DNA of 64,000 nucleotides from NCBI RefSeq assembly GCF_022179405.1, contig NZ_BPQT01000015.1, positions 183,710 through 247,709 of the forward strand. Direction: 5' to 3'. The stretch is from Methylobacterium marchantiae. GTDB taxonomy: Bacteria; Pseudomonadota; Alphaproteobacteria; Rhizobiales; Beijerinckiaceae. The notes under the pieces were generated by a model, which was given only the letters and a program-made list of their open reading frames with translations, made no database searches and was not told where the DNA came from. Below, piece after piece: positions 53,827-62,087 of the stretch. Numbering within the stretch: the first letter of the stretch is position 1; each line of letters begins with the position of its first letter. Both the position numbers and the translations under genes were made by a program.

Positions 53827-55119
53827 CTATGGTGAAACTGGGGCGATTGCCGCGGAGCGGCGCGGCGGCATCGGCCGGGTCAGGGAGGTGCGGTTGGCGA
53901 AGAACGCGTCGATGGCCTTCGCCATCCCGCCGGTGACGTCGGCCCGCCAGGCTTCGGACTGGAGCAGGTCGAGGTCGCGCTTGCTCGACAGGTAGCCGAG
54001 TTCCACCAGCACCGAGGGCACGTCGGGCGAGCGCAGGACGACGAAGCCGGCCTCGCGATGCGGCTTGTTGCTCATCTCCATGACGGGGCCGAGATAGGAC
54101 ATCAGCCCCTTGGCGAAACCCGACGAGAAGGTGCGGGTCTCGCGCAGGGTGAGTTCCTGCAGGATGTCGGCGATGTGGCCGGGCCCCTCGCTGGATTCGG
54201 TGCCGGCGGCGGCATCGGCCTTGTTCTCGCGCTCGGCGAGCTTGGCGGATTCGGCGTCGGTGGCCTTCTCTGACCCGGTATAGATGGTGGCGCCGCGCAC
54301 CTGCGGTGCCGACGAGATCGAATCGGCGTGGATCGAGACGAACAGGTCGGCGCTGGCCTCGCGGGCGATCCGCACGCGCTCGGAGAGCGGCACGAAGACG
54401 TCGCGGTCGCGGGTCATCCGGACCCGATAGCGGCCGGAGGCCTCGAGCTTGCCGGCGAGCGCCTGGGCGAAGCCGAAGACGATGTCCTTCTCGAAGATGC
54501 CGGTGGCGGCGATGGCGCCCGGATCGATGCCGCCATGGCCGGCATCGATCATGATCAGCGGCCGGGAATCCGTCGGCTCGGCGGCGGTGACCTTGCGGCT
54601 CGGCGGGGCCGGGTCGTTCGAGACGGCGGCGCGGCGGAAGGCCTCGCGATCCGCCTTCTGGAATTCGACGGAGAGGAGGACGGCGCCGTCGCGCGCGCGC
54701 GTCGTCGTCTCGATGCGCCCCACATTCGCCGGCTGCGCGAGATCGACGACGATGCGGGAGCGGCCGGGGGCGAACAGGCCGTAGCGGAAGGAGGAGACCA
54801 GCCCTTCGCGGCGGCGCCCGGTCTCGGGGCCGAGCTGGAAGTTCACCTCCGCCAGGTCGATGACCACCCGGTCGGGCCGCTCCATCACGAAGGCGCGAGC
54901 CTCGATCGGCTTCGACAGGGTCAGGGTGAGCTTGGTCGAGCCGCCGGCACCGGCGGACAGATCCGCCGCGATGGCGACGGCCGATTGCTGGCCGGAGACC
55001 GCATGACTCGTGCCCGCATTCGTGCCCGTGCGCGATCCGTCCTGCGCGGCGACCGGAACGGCCATCAGGGCGGCGGCGAGGAAGAGTGCGGGGCGGAGCA
55101 GGCGAGCGCGAGGCGGCAT
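53827..55119 (-). CDS. N-acetylmuramoyl-L-alanine amidase (AmiC type)
   Basis: A 430-residue periplasmic amidase that splits septal peptidoglycan during division. A signal peptide (LFLAAALMAVPVAAQ) is followed by an AMIN targeting domain (about 45-150, TLSKPIEARAFVMERPDRVV and PGRSRIVVDLAQPANVG). The amidase_3 catalytic domain has zinc ligands in MIDAGHGGIDPGA, GIFEKDIVFGFA and LFVSIHADS, and the Glu in SVLVELGYLSSKRDL. It lies 173 bases upstream of the PBP1A gene on the same strand. Divergent from rne across a long gap. Confidence 0.94.
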   Translation of the reverse strand: MPPRARLLRPALFLAAALMAVPVAAQDGSRTGTNAGTSHAVSGQQSAVAIAADLSAGAGGSTKLTLTLSKPIEARAFVMERPDRVVIDLAEVNFQLGPETGRRREGLVSSFRYGLFAPGRSRIVVDLAQPANVGRIETTTRARDGAVLLSVEFQKADREAFRRAAVSNDPAPPSRKVTAAEPTDSRPLIMIDAGHGGIDPGAIAATGIFEKDIVFGFAQALAGKLEASGRYRVRMTRDRDVFVPLSERVRIAREASADLFVSIHADSISSAPQVRGATIYTGSEKATDAESAKLAERENKADAAAGTESSEGPGHIADILQELTLRETRTFSSGFAKGLMSYLGPVMEMSNKPHREAGFVVLRSPDVPSVLVELGYLSSKRDLDLLQSEAWRADVTGGMAKAIDAFFANRTSLTRPMPPRRSAAIAPVSP

Positions 55120-55880
55120 CGATCCGTCAGTCGTTGTCCCGAAACCGTATGGTCTTTGGAAGCGAGGGCGTTCGTGAGCGTTCGTAAGGGATACGGCCGG
55201 GATGGTTAACCGTTCCTCTCGGTCGGCGGGCCGATGCGGGCTCGTTGTTGCCGCCGCGCGACAGGACCCGAGCGAAACTGCGGGCCGGACTGCCGCATCC
55301 GCGCGACGTCGGCAAAGTTGCGGCGGCGCGAGCGTTGCTGCTTGCCAAGCGCCCGCGACGATCTGTAATGGTAATGTCCCCTTCCCGGGTGCCGTGCGGT
55401 CTCATCCGCGGCCCGCGAATGCGTCCTGGCTCATCGCCGTGTCGTCTTCGCAGTCGGCTCTCCGCGTCAAGTTCGTCGGCGTTTTCACGTCCGGGTGGGT
55501 ATCGGTTCATGCGGCGGTTTCTCGCCGACGCGCCGTTCTTGAAATCAGTGGCCGGCGTTTCGACCGGCCTCGAAATCTTCGTGAGGTCAGGGAGAGGATG
55601 GACGGACGCACAGCATCGGTTGCCGTTGCTCGTGTTCACAGCGTACGCGGTTCGCGTGGCGCCGGTTCGCCGTCGGCCCTGGCCAGGTTCAACCCCACGC
55701 GCGCCGATCGCCGGCGCCCAGCGGCGGTTGACGGCAATCCCTTCCCCAAAGCCCCCCTGGCCCGCGTCTTCGGGCCTTGGCGCGCGCTCCCCCCGACGGC
55801 CGATGGGCCAGGACCGGGCAGCGCTTCGCCGGGACAGTTCGGCTCCAGAAGGACGACGTCGACCGCCATGAAAGCTTGTC
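55120..55880. other. Long leader region upstream of RNase E gene
   Basis: 761 bp separate amiC from rne. Several frames stay open because of high GC, but none has family-like sequence, so it is probably non-coding. It would contain the divergent amiC promoter and a long rne 5' untranslated leader, which in other bacteria mediates autoregulation of RNase E. I see no definite promoter boxes. Confidence 0.5.
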
Positions 55881-58800
55881 ATGGCCAACAACAACAAGAT
55901 GCTCATCGATGCGATGCACCCGGAAGAGACCCGGGTCGTCACGGTCCACGGGTCTAGGGTCGAAGAATTCGACTTCGAGGCGGCCAACCGGCGCCAGCTT
56001 CGCGGCAACATCTACCTCGCCAAGGTGACCCGGGTGGAGCCCTCGCTCCAGGCGGCCTTCATCGAATACGGCGGCAACCGCCACGGCTTCCTCGCCTTCA
56101 GCGAGATCCACCCCGATTATTACCAGATCCCCCTGGCCGATCGTCAGGCGCTGCTGGAGGACGAGGCGCGCGACGCCGAGGAGCACCGCGAGCGCGAGGA
56201 GCGCAAGCCGCGCCGCCGTTCGCGCGGCCGCCGCGCCGAGGCCGCCTCCGCCAAGACCGGCGAGACGGTGAGCGCGGAGGACGTGTCCGACGTCGTCGAG
56301 GCGCGCCGCCCCGACGAGGACGCGCCGCAGGATCAGGCTTCGCAGAATCAGGACCAAGCTTCGCAGAATCAGGACCGGGCTTCGCAGAACAACGAATCGG
56401 GCGAGCACGCCTTCGCGCCCGAGGCCTTCGGTGAGGCTCCCTCCGCCGAGCACGATTCCGATGCGGCCGCGACAGACGATGCCGTACCGGCGGAAACGGC
56501 GACCGCCGAATCAGCTCCCATCGAGCCCGGTTCGGACGCGTCGTCCGACCTGCCGCCGGCCGCTCTCGAAGGCGAGACGGTCGAGGCGACCGCGCCCGTG
56601 TCCGAGGATGCCGCCCCGGCCGAGACATCCGCCGCCGAGCCGGTGGCCGAGGGCCATCCCGAGGCACCGTCGGCGGTCTCCCCCGACGAGTCGGATGAGG
56701 ACGAGGAATCCGACGAGGACGATTCGGACGAGGACGACGATTCGGACGACGAGGACGAGGACGAATCCGACGACGAGGATTCGGACGAGGATCATGAAGG
56801 CGAGGACGGCGAGCACAAGGTCTCGCAGGTCGGCGGCAGCGGCGATGCGCTGGCCGAGATCCCCGAGCGTCCCCGCACCTACCGCCGTCACTACAAGATC
56901 CAGGAAGTGATCAAGCGCCGCCAGATCATCCTGGTGCAGGTCGTCAAGGAGGAGCGCGGCACCAAGGGCGCGGCGCTCACCACCTACCTGTCGCTGGCCG
57001 GCCGCTACTCGGTGCTGATGCCCAATACCGGCCGTGGCGGCGGCATCTCCCGCAAGATCACCTCGGCCGCTGACCGCAAGCGCCTCAAGGAAGTCGCCCA
57101 GGACCTGGAGGTGCCCGAGGGGATGGGCGTCATCCTGCGCACGGCCGGCGCGTCCCGCACCAAGCCCGAGATCAAGCGCGACTTCGAATACCTGATGCGC
57201 CTGTGGGAGAGCGTGCGCGAGCTGACCCTGTCCTCCTCCGCGCCCGCCCTCGTCTACGAGGAAGGCTCGCTCATCAAGCGCGCCATCCGCGACCTCTACA
57301 ACAAGGACATCGACGACATCCTGGTGGCGGGCGACGAGGCCTACCGCGAGGCGCGCGACTTCATGCGCATGCTGATGCCGGGCCAATCCAAGGTGGTGCA
57401 GCCCTACCGCGACCCGACGCCGATCTTCGCGCGCCACGGGGTCGAGCAGCAGCTCGACGCGATGTTCTCGACGCATGTCACGCTGAAATCCGGCGGCTAC
57501 CTCGTCATCAACCCGACCGAGGCCCTGGTCTCCATCGACGTGAACTCGGGTCGCTCGACCCGCGAGCACGATATCGAGGACACGGCTCTGCGCACCAACA
57601 TGGAGGCGGCCGAGGAGGTCGCCCGCCAGCTCCGCCTGCGCGATCTCGCCGGGCTTGTCGTCATCGACTTCATCGACATGGAGGAGAAGCGCAACAACCG
57701 CGCGGTGGAGAAGAAGCTCAACGACTGCCTGAAGAACGACCGCGCCCGCATCCAGGTCGGCCGGATCTCGCCCTTCGGCCTGCTCGAGATGAGCCGCCAG
57801 CGCATCCGCACCGGCATGCTGGAGAGCTCGTCGCTCCCCTGCATCCATTGCGGCGGCTCGGGCTATGTCCGCGCCACGGCGTCGGTGGCCCTGCAGATCC
57901 TGCGCGCCATCGAGGAATCGCTGCTCAAGAGCACGACCCACAACCTCATCCTGCGCACCCGCACCGAGACGGCGCTCTACATCCTCAACCAGAAGCGCGC
58001 GCATCTGCGCGAGCTGGAGATCCGCTTCGGCGTCAGCGTCACCATCGCCGCCGACGAGCGGCTGGCCGCCACCTCGGCGTTCCAGCTCGATCGCGGCGAG
58101 CTCGCGATCCGGAACGAGGGTCCGGTGACGGGGGTCCGCGCCGTGGCGATCTCGCCCCTGCACGAGGCCGACGACGAGATCGAGGGCGACGAGGAAGAAG
58201 AGGCGATCGTCGAGGCCGAGGTGGCGGAGCCGGAGGCCGAGGCGTCGCGCGAGAAATCGGCCGAGGGCAACGGCGAGGGCCGTTCCGGCGGTGGCCGCCG
58301 TCGTCGCCGTCGCCGTCGCGGCGGCCGTCACGAGACCGGTGAATCGACGGGCGAGCACGCCGCGAACGATGACGACCAGTCCGGCGACGACGATGCGGAT
58401 GGCGACGGCCAGGATGGCGAAGGTCGCGACATCGAAGGTCGGGACAACGAGGGTCGGGACAACGACAACGACGAGGCCGAGCGGCCCGTCGCGGCCGAGG
58501 CCCAGGACGGCGAGACGGTCTCCGCGCCGCGCTCGGATGCGTCCGACGACGAGGGCGCCGGCCGTCGCCGCCGCCGCGGACGTCGCGGTGGACGTGGCCG
58601 CGAGCGCAACGAGAGCCGCCCGCGCGACGACGCGCGAGAAGACGCCGGAGAGGACCAGCGCGAGCCGGTCTCCGCCGAGGCGGCCGCTCCGGTCCTGTCC
58701 GATCCGCCGCGCGGGGCCGAGCCCGAGGCCGTCTCGGTGGACCTGCCGGTCTCCGAAGAGCCGTCGTTCCGGGCTCCCGGCATCGACCTTGAGGACGTCG

Positions 58801-59018
58801 CCCGGGAAGACCTCACCCAGCAAGACGTCGCCCGGGAGCCGGAGACCGCCGGCACCGTCCAGCCCGACGCCGAGACGGCGATCGAGCCGGCACCGGTCGC
58901 CTCTGCGCCGGCTCCCGCGCCCGAGCCCGTCGCCGTGGTGCTGACGCCGGCCGATCCCGATCGTCCCAAGCGCGCCGGATGGTGGTCGCGCACCAAGGCC
59001 GCCCTCACCGGCGAGTAG
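55881..59018 (+). CDS. rne: Ribonuclease E/G
   Basis: A 1045-residue RNase E, the endonuclease scaffold of the RNA degradosome. The S1 RNA-binding domain starts at about 35 (GNIYLAKVTRVEPSLQAAFI) and is split by a ~235-residue acidic insert (about 95-330) containing three DQASQNQ-type units and a run of Asp/Glu/Ser. It resumes at RRHYKIQEVIKRRQI. Catalytic Asp residues lie in LVSIDVNSGRSTREHD and VVIDFIDMEEKRNN. The zinc-link is CIHCGGSG (Cys654, Cys657). The C-terminal third is disordered, with Arg-rich RNA-binding stretches (GGGRRRRRRRRGG, RRRRRGRRGGRGR) and a closing WWSRTKAALTGE. Confidence 0.95.
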   Translation: MANNNKMLIDAMHPEETRVVTVHGSRVEEFDFEAANRRQLRGNIYLAKVTRVEPSLQAAFIEYGGNRHGFLAFSEIHPDYYQIPLADRQALLEDEARDAEEHREREERKPRRRSRGRRAEAASAKTGETVSAEDVSDVVEARRPDEDAPQDQASQNQDQASQNQDRASQNNESGEHAFAPEAFGEAPSAEHDSDAAATDDAVPAETATAESAPIEPGSDASSDLPPAALEGETVEATAPVSEDAAPAETSAAEPVAEGHPEAPSAVSPDESDEDEESDEDDSDEDDDSDDEDEDESDDEDSDEDHEGEDGEHKVSQVGGSGDALAEIPERPRTYRRHYKIQEVIKRRQIILVQVVKEERGTKGAALTTYLSLAGRYSVLMPNTGRGGGISRKITSAADRKRLKEVAQDLEVPEGMGVILRTAGASRTKPEIKRDFEYLMRLWESVRELTLSSSAPALVYEEGSLIKRAIRDLYNKDIDDILVAGDEAYREARDFMRMLMPGQSKVVQPYRDPTPIFARHGVEQQLDAMFSTHVTLKSGGYLVINPTEALVSIDVNSGRSTREHDIEDTALRTNMEAAEEVARQLRLRDLAGLVVIDFIDMEEKRNNRAVEKKLNDCLKNDRARIQVGRISPFGLLEMSRQRIRTGMLESSSLPCIHCGGSGYVRATASVALQILRAIEESLLKSTTHNLILRTRTETALYILNQKRAHLRELEIRFGVSVTIAADERLAATSAFQLDRGELAIRNEGPVTGVRAVAISPLHEADDEIEGDEEEEAIVEAEVAEPEAEASREKSAEGNGEGRSGGGRRRRRRRRGGRHETGESTGEHAANDDDQSGDDDADGDGQDGEGRDIEGRDNEGRDNDNDEAERPVAAEAQDGETVSAPRSDASDDEGAGRRRRRGRRGGRGRERNESRPRDDAREDAGEDQREPVSAEAAAPVLSDPPRGAEPEAVSVDLPVSEEPSFRAPGIDLEDVAREDLTQQDVAREPETAGTVQPDAETAIEPAPVASAPAPAPEPVAVVLTPADPDRPKRAGWWSRTKAALTGE
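56331..56393 (+). repeat. Three 21-bp tandem repeats inside rne
   Basis: The units encode DQASQNQ, DQASQNQ and DRASQNN (residues 151-171). They share the core GCTTCGCAGAATCAGGAC with few changes. They lie in the disordered insert of the S1 domain, so copy number could vary without harm to the fold. Confidence 0.8.
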
Positions 59019-59053
59019 CTTCCCACTCCAGCGCAATCGTCGACGACGTGGCC

Positions 59054-59080
59054 GGGCCGCACCCCAACAGGGTGCGGCCC
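59054..59080 (+). terminator. Terminator hairpin after rne
   Basis: GGGCCGCACCC (59054-59064) pairs exactly with GGGTGCGGCCC (59070-59080), with a five-base loop. GTCGCGTTTCGCG follows. It lies 35 bases beyond the rne stop. Confidence 0.75.
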
Positions 59081-59485
59081 GTCGCGTTTCGCGCTCCCGC
59101 GCCGCCTGGAGGTGCCGGGGCGGAGGCCGGGATGGCCGGGCCGCTCTCGCCCATCGCGAAAATCAGCTATTTATTGTGCACGTCCAGTATCAATATTGTG
59201 CAACTTGCCGGTGATCGGCACGATTAAATCGGTTTTCAAGCAAGACGGCCGGATTGATTGGAACTGTTGCAGCAATGTCCTTTTGCTCACGTCCATCGTC
59301 CCATACGGTCAAGCCTGAGTTGGAGGCTAGGGTTCCGGCGCCGGAGACGGCGCGACTGGTCCGAGAGCCTCCACCGGCACGCGAAGACCGCCGTGCCGGC
59401 ACGGCGGGACAAAAGCCCGGGAGATCTCACGGAACGGGGATTGGCGCAGCCACGCCCTCACGTCTTTCACGAAAAGGACCGGGCC
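59081..59485. other. Upstream region of second porin gene
   Basis: About 400 bp without a supported gene. An AT-rich section at 59160-59300 (TATTTATTGTGCACG..., TTGTGCAACTTGC, TTAAATCGGTTTTC) probably contains the porin promoter. TATTGTGCA occurs twice within 40 bases (59170-59210), perhaps a regulator site. Confidence 0.4.
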
Positions 59486-60460
59486 ATGCGCCGCTTGACC
59501 ACCTCGATACTGGCCCTCGGCACGCTCGCCGGCCTCGCAGTTTCTCCGGCCTCTTCGGCCGATCTCGCCATTCCGAAGGCCATGCCGGTGGAGGCCAAGG
59601 CGGCCGATCCGCTCATCGGCTTCTCCTTCGGCTCGCGCTACCAGACGGACTACAATTTCCGCGGCGTGTCGCAGTCGAACCTGCAGGGCAGCTACCAGAC
59701 CTTCTTCGAGGCCCAGTTCTTCAACAACTTCGCCTATGCGGGCTTCGCGACCTATCAGGTCCGCCTGCCGACCAAGCCGGACATGGAGTTCGATCTCGTC
59801 GCCGGTATCCGCCCGACCTTCGACAAGTTCGCCTTCGACCTCGGCATCCTCTACTATTTCTACCCGAACGAGCAGCAGCTGTTCAACAATAACGGCAGCC
59901 CGTTCACGACGCGCAACACCGACTATTACGAAGCCGCCGGCAAGATGCTCTACACCGCGACGGACGCGCTCACCGTCGGCACCAACGTGTTCTTCTCGCC
60001 GAACTTCCTCGGCACGCACGCCAACAGCACCTACGCTTCGGGCACCCTGGCCTACACGCTGCCGGCGACGTTCTTCCCGTTCCTGCCGGAGGCCTATGCC
60101 GGCGGCTTCTCGCTGTCCTCGGAACTCGGCTACTTCTTCCTCGGCTCGGCCAAGAGCTCGGCCACCGGCTTCGATGCCGGCATCGGGCGCTTCACCTCGT
60201 TCAACCTGCCGAGCTACCTCTACGGCAATGTCGGCCTGTCCTACACCTACAAGAACATCGTCCTCGACGTCCGCTACCACAACACCGACCTGACCAAGAC
60301 CGAATGCGCCGCCTTCACCGGCGACTTCCGCCAGATCACCAATGGCGGGACCTCGAAATGGTGTGGCGATGCGGTGATCGGCTCGATCACCTTCCAGACC
60401 TCCACCGCGGCTCCGGGCATCTATGCCGAGCCGGGCGGCTTCCTGAACCTGTTCCGCTGA
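59486..60460 (+). CDS. TorF-like putative outer-membrane porin (copy 2)
   Basis: A 324-residue paralogue of the gene at 6463-7434. It has a signal peptide (LTTSILALGTLAGLAVSPAS, SA), the same mature start (PMEAKA-like segment then DPLIGFSFGSRYQTDYNFRG), PTKPDMEFDLVAGIRPTFDK, the conserved GNVGLSYTYKNIVLDVRYHN and the end PGIYAEPGGFLNLFR. The main difference is a FNNNGSPFTTRNTDY loop and an inserted GFDAGIGRFT near 220. ATG 59486 gives the signal peptide. The same terminator follows. The solute is unknown. Confidence 0.8.
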   Translation: MRRLTTSILALGTLAGLAVSPASSADLAIPKAMPVEAKAADPLIGFSFGSRYQTDYNFRGVSQSNLQGSYQTFFEAQFFNNFAYAGFATYQVRLPTKPDMEFDLVAGIRPTFDKFAFDLGILYYFYPNEQQLFNNNGSPFTTRNTDYYEAAGKMLYTATDALTVGTNVFFSPNFLGTHANSTYASGTLAYTLPATFFPFLPEAYAGGFSLSSELGYFFLGSAKSSATGFDAGIGRFTSFNLPSYLYGNVGLSYTYKNIVLDVRYHNTDLTKTECAAFTGDFRQITNGGTSKWCGDAVIGSITFQTSTAAPGIYAEPGGFLNLFR

Positions 60461-60481
60461 GCGTCGAGCACGGCAGCGACG

Positions 60482-60513
60482 AAAAAGGCCCCGGAGCGAT
60501 CCGGGGCCTTTTT
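60482..60513 (+). terminator. Rho-independent terminator of the second TorF-like porin gene
   Basis: A perfect 14-bp stem AAAAAGGCCCCGGA / TCCGGGGCCTTTTT with a four-base GCGA loop, 21 bases after the stop. The core is the same as that at 6410-6437. Confidence 0.9.
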
Positions 60514-60574
60514 CGCGTCGGGGCCCGGCGCGGCCTTCGACGGGGCGATGCTGCACGGGCAGGCACCACGCGCG

Positions 60575-60591
60575 GTCTCGCGGAACCGACA
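60575..60591. repeat. Direct repeat, left copy, flanking gdx-tetR segment
   Basis: GTCTCGCGGAACCGACA is identical to 61698-61714, in the same orientation. The two copies enclose the SMR transporter and TetR genes (about 1.1 kb). It may be a target-site or attachment-like scar, or a chance part of a dispersed repeat. Confidence 0.5.
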
Positions 60592-60601
60592 CCGACGTGG
60601 A

Positions 60602-60919
60602 TCAGTGCGCCAGCTTCAGGGTCGCCACCCCGGCGACGATCAGAGCCACACCCGCGTAGCGCGCCAGGGACGTCGGATCGCCGTAGATCATGATGCCGAC
60701 CATGAACGTCCCCGCCGCACCGATGCCGGTCCAGATGGCGTAAGCCGTTCCGATCGGGATATCACGCTGCGCAAGCCAGAGCAGGAATCCGCTCGCCGCC
60801 ATGAAGGCGACCGCCATGGCGGTGCCGGTCCAGCGGGTCTCGGACGTCTGAGCCATCTTCAGACCGACGGGCCATCCGATTTCCAGCAGCCCCGCCCCTA
60901 CCAGATAGAGCCACGCCAT
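60602..60919 (-). CDS. SMR family transporter, Gdx/SugE type
   Basis: A 105-residue four-helix small multidrug-resistance protein. Length and sequence match the Gdx (SugE) guanidinium exporters: WLYLVGAGLLEIGWPVGLKM with the essential Glu13, a Trp and GLK; GTAYAIWTGIGAAGTFMVGI in helix three and ALIVAGVATLKLAH at the end. It works as an antiparallel dimer exchanging substrate for protons in the inner membrane. It is divergent from a TetR gene with a shared operator, so it is probably induced by its substrate. I see no guanidine riboswitch in the 100-bp leader. Confidence 0.9.
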   Translation of the reverse strand: MAWLYLVGAGLLEIGWPVGLKMAQTSETRWTGTAMAVAFMAASGFLLWLAQRDIPIGTAYAIWTGIGAAGTFMVGIMIYGDPTSLARYAGVALIVAGVATLKLAH

Positions 60920-60997
60920 GACGCATTCCTTCCTTCGTTCGTGGTCACCGAACCGGCAGGGCCCCTGCTCCACCGTCCGGCTCACTTGTCCGAATTG

Positions 60998-61013
60998 AAA
61001 TACGCACGTATTT
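60998..61013. promoter_or_regulatory. Putative TetR operator between SMR and tetR genes
   Basis: AAATACG (60998-61004) and CGTATTT (61007-61013) form a perfect inverted repeat with a CA spacer, in the 121-bp divergent region between the two genes, 28 bases before the regulator ATG. Position and symmetry are typical of TetR-family operators controlling both genes. Confidence 0.7.
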
Positions 61014-61040
61014 TAATTTTTCAAGGAGGACCTGCGAGCG

Positions 61041-61592
61041 ATGGGGCGACGCCAGACGATAGACCGTGACCATGTGCTCGCCGTCGCGGAGGACATCGTC
61101 GCGCAGCGTGGCGCGGCGGCCCTGACGATCGACGCGGTGGCGAAGGCGGCCGGGATCACCAAGGGCGGGGTGCAATCGTCCTTCGGCACCAAGGAGGCGC
61201 TGATCGCGGCCATGCTACGCCGCTGGATGCAGGATTATGCCGACCGTGCCGGTGCGCTCGCCGGAGGCGATCCCTCCCTTCTCGCGCGGGTCGCAGCGCA
61301 TGTGGAGGTGACCCGCCGGGACGACGAAGACACCCAGCGTCGGGCCGCCAGTCTGCTCGCCCTCCTCCTTCAGACGCCGGAGCATCTCGTCGACCTGCGC
61401 CAGTGGTATCGGGACCATGCCGTCGGGCTGCATGCCGACGACCCTGCCGCGCGGCGTGCCCGGCTGGCCTTTCTCGCCACCGAGGGGGCCTTCTTTCTGC
61501 GGTTCTTCGGCTTGATGCCGATTCCGGCAACCGAGTGGGACGCGACCTTCGCGGACATCCAGGGCTTGATGACGTCTCAGGAAGCCAGGTGA
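61041..61592 (+). CDS. TetR/AcrR family transcriptional regulator
   Basis: A 183-residue repressor. The N-terminal HTH reads RDHVLAVAEDIVAQRGAAAL, TIDAVAKAAGITKGGVQSSF, GTKEALIAAML, the canonical TetR pattern with a Gln-Ser-Ser instead of the usual Y-x-H-F. The C-terminal ligand-binding part is helical and resembles TetR_C_37-like domains. A good ribosome-binding site AAGGAGG lies at 61022-61028. It probably represses the divergent SMR exporter gene and itself through the operator at 60998-61013. Confidence 0.88.
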   Translation: MGRRQTIDRDHVLAVAEDIVAQRGAAALTIDAVAKAAGITKGGVQSSFGTKEALIAAMLRRWMQDYADRAGALAGGDPSLLARVAAHVEVTRRDDEDTQRRAASLLALLLQTPEHLVDLRQWYRDHAVGLHADDPAARRARLAFLATEGAFFLRFFGLMPIPATEWDATFADIQGLMTSQEAR

Positions 61593-61697
61593 ACCGGGTG
61601 GCGAGGCGCGACGGCCGCCCGTCGAACCCGCTCGCCGGGCGAAACGCGATCACGGACGCCGATTCAGCCGACGCGCCGCGGGCCGGGATTACGGGCA

Positions 61698-61714
61698 GTC
61701 TCGCGGAACCGACA
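61698..61714. repeat. Direct repeat, right copy, flanking gdx-tetR segment
   Basis: GTCTCGCGGAACCGACA, identical to 60575-60591. It lies 106 bases after the tetR stop. Confidence 0.5.
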
Positions 61715-62004
61715 TTGTGAGACCGCGATACAAGGCGCGGCAGCCCTGGCGCGGCCGAGGCGAGCGGCGATGTGGAAATCGCCTGGCGTCAGCCGACGTT
61801 TGGTGGCTGCTTCGAACGATCGAGTTGGGTGGTGAGCGGACGTTGGCTTCCTGCCCGCATTCAGACCTTTGGGACGTGGACGGTTTAGATTGAGCATGGG
61901 CTGAAACAAGAGCTGTGCATCTGAAGCCTTCCTGAAGCAGACAATCTTCGTCCACCTCTTCGTCGGAGGAGAATTGATGTGTAAACGCCACAGTGAAAAA
62001 ATTT

Positions 62005-62037
62005 CACACTACAATCTTGTTGATCGATTGTAGTGTG
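62005..62037. promoter_or_regulatory. Perfect 12-bp inverted repeat upstream of lipoprotein gene
   Basis: CACACTACAATC (62005-62016) pairs exactly with GATTGTAGTGTG (62026-62037), separated by nine bases. It is 50 bases upstream of the lipoprotein ATG. It could be an operator, or a terminator at the island edge. No T run follows on the plus strand. Confidence 0.5.
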
Positions 62038-62087
62038 TTCAAGCCCATGCCTGAATGCTCACATTGATTGCAGACAAGGCTAATGAC

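Larger units (their letters stand above)
61593..62087. other. Intergenic transition into low-GC island
   Basis: About 495 bp. It contains the right copy of the 17-bp direct repeat (61698-61714) and then sequence of mixed composition without a convincing gene. At 61930 GC drops sharply. The last part holds a perfect inverted repeat (62005-62037). Confidence 0.4.

Noticed and set aside
55127-56011. A 294-codon minus-strand frame in the rne leader
   Set aside because: It overlaps the conserved rne start and its sequence is Arg/Ser-rich without family likeness.
56511-59036. An 841-codon open frame on the minus strand opposite rne
   Set aside because: Antisense shadow of RNase E with low-complexity composition and no family signature.
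60920-61040. Guanidine riboswitch ahead of the Gdx/SugE gene
   Set aside because: The leader is about 100 bp and contains a clear TetR-type operator; no conserved riboswitch motifs were recognised.
61689-61991. A 100-codon minus-strand frame beyond tetR
   Set aside because: It overlaps the direct repeat, shows no conserved composition and crosses the GC transition; treated as non-coding.
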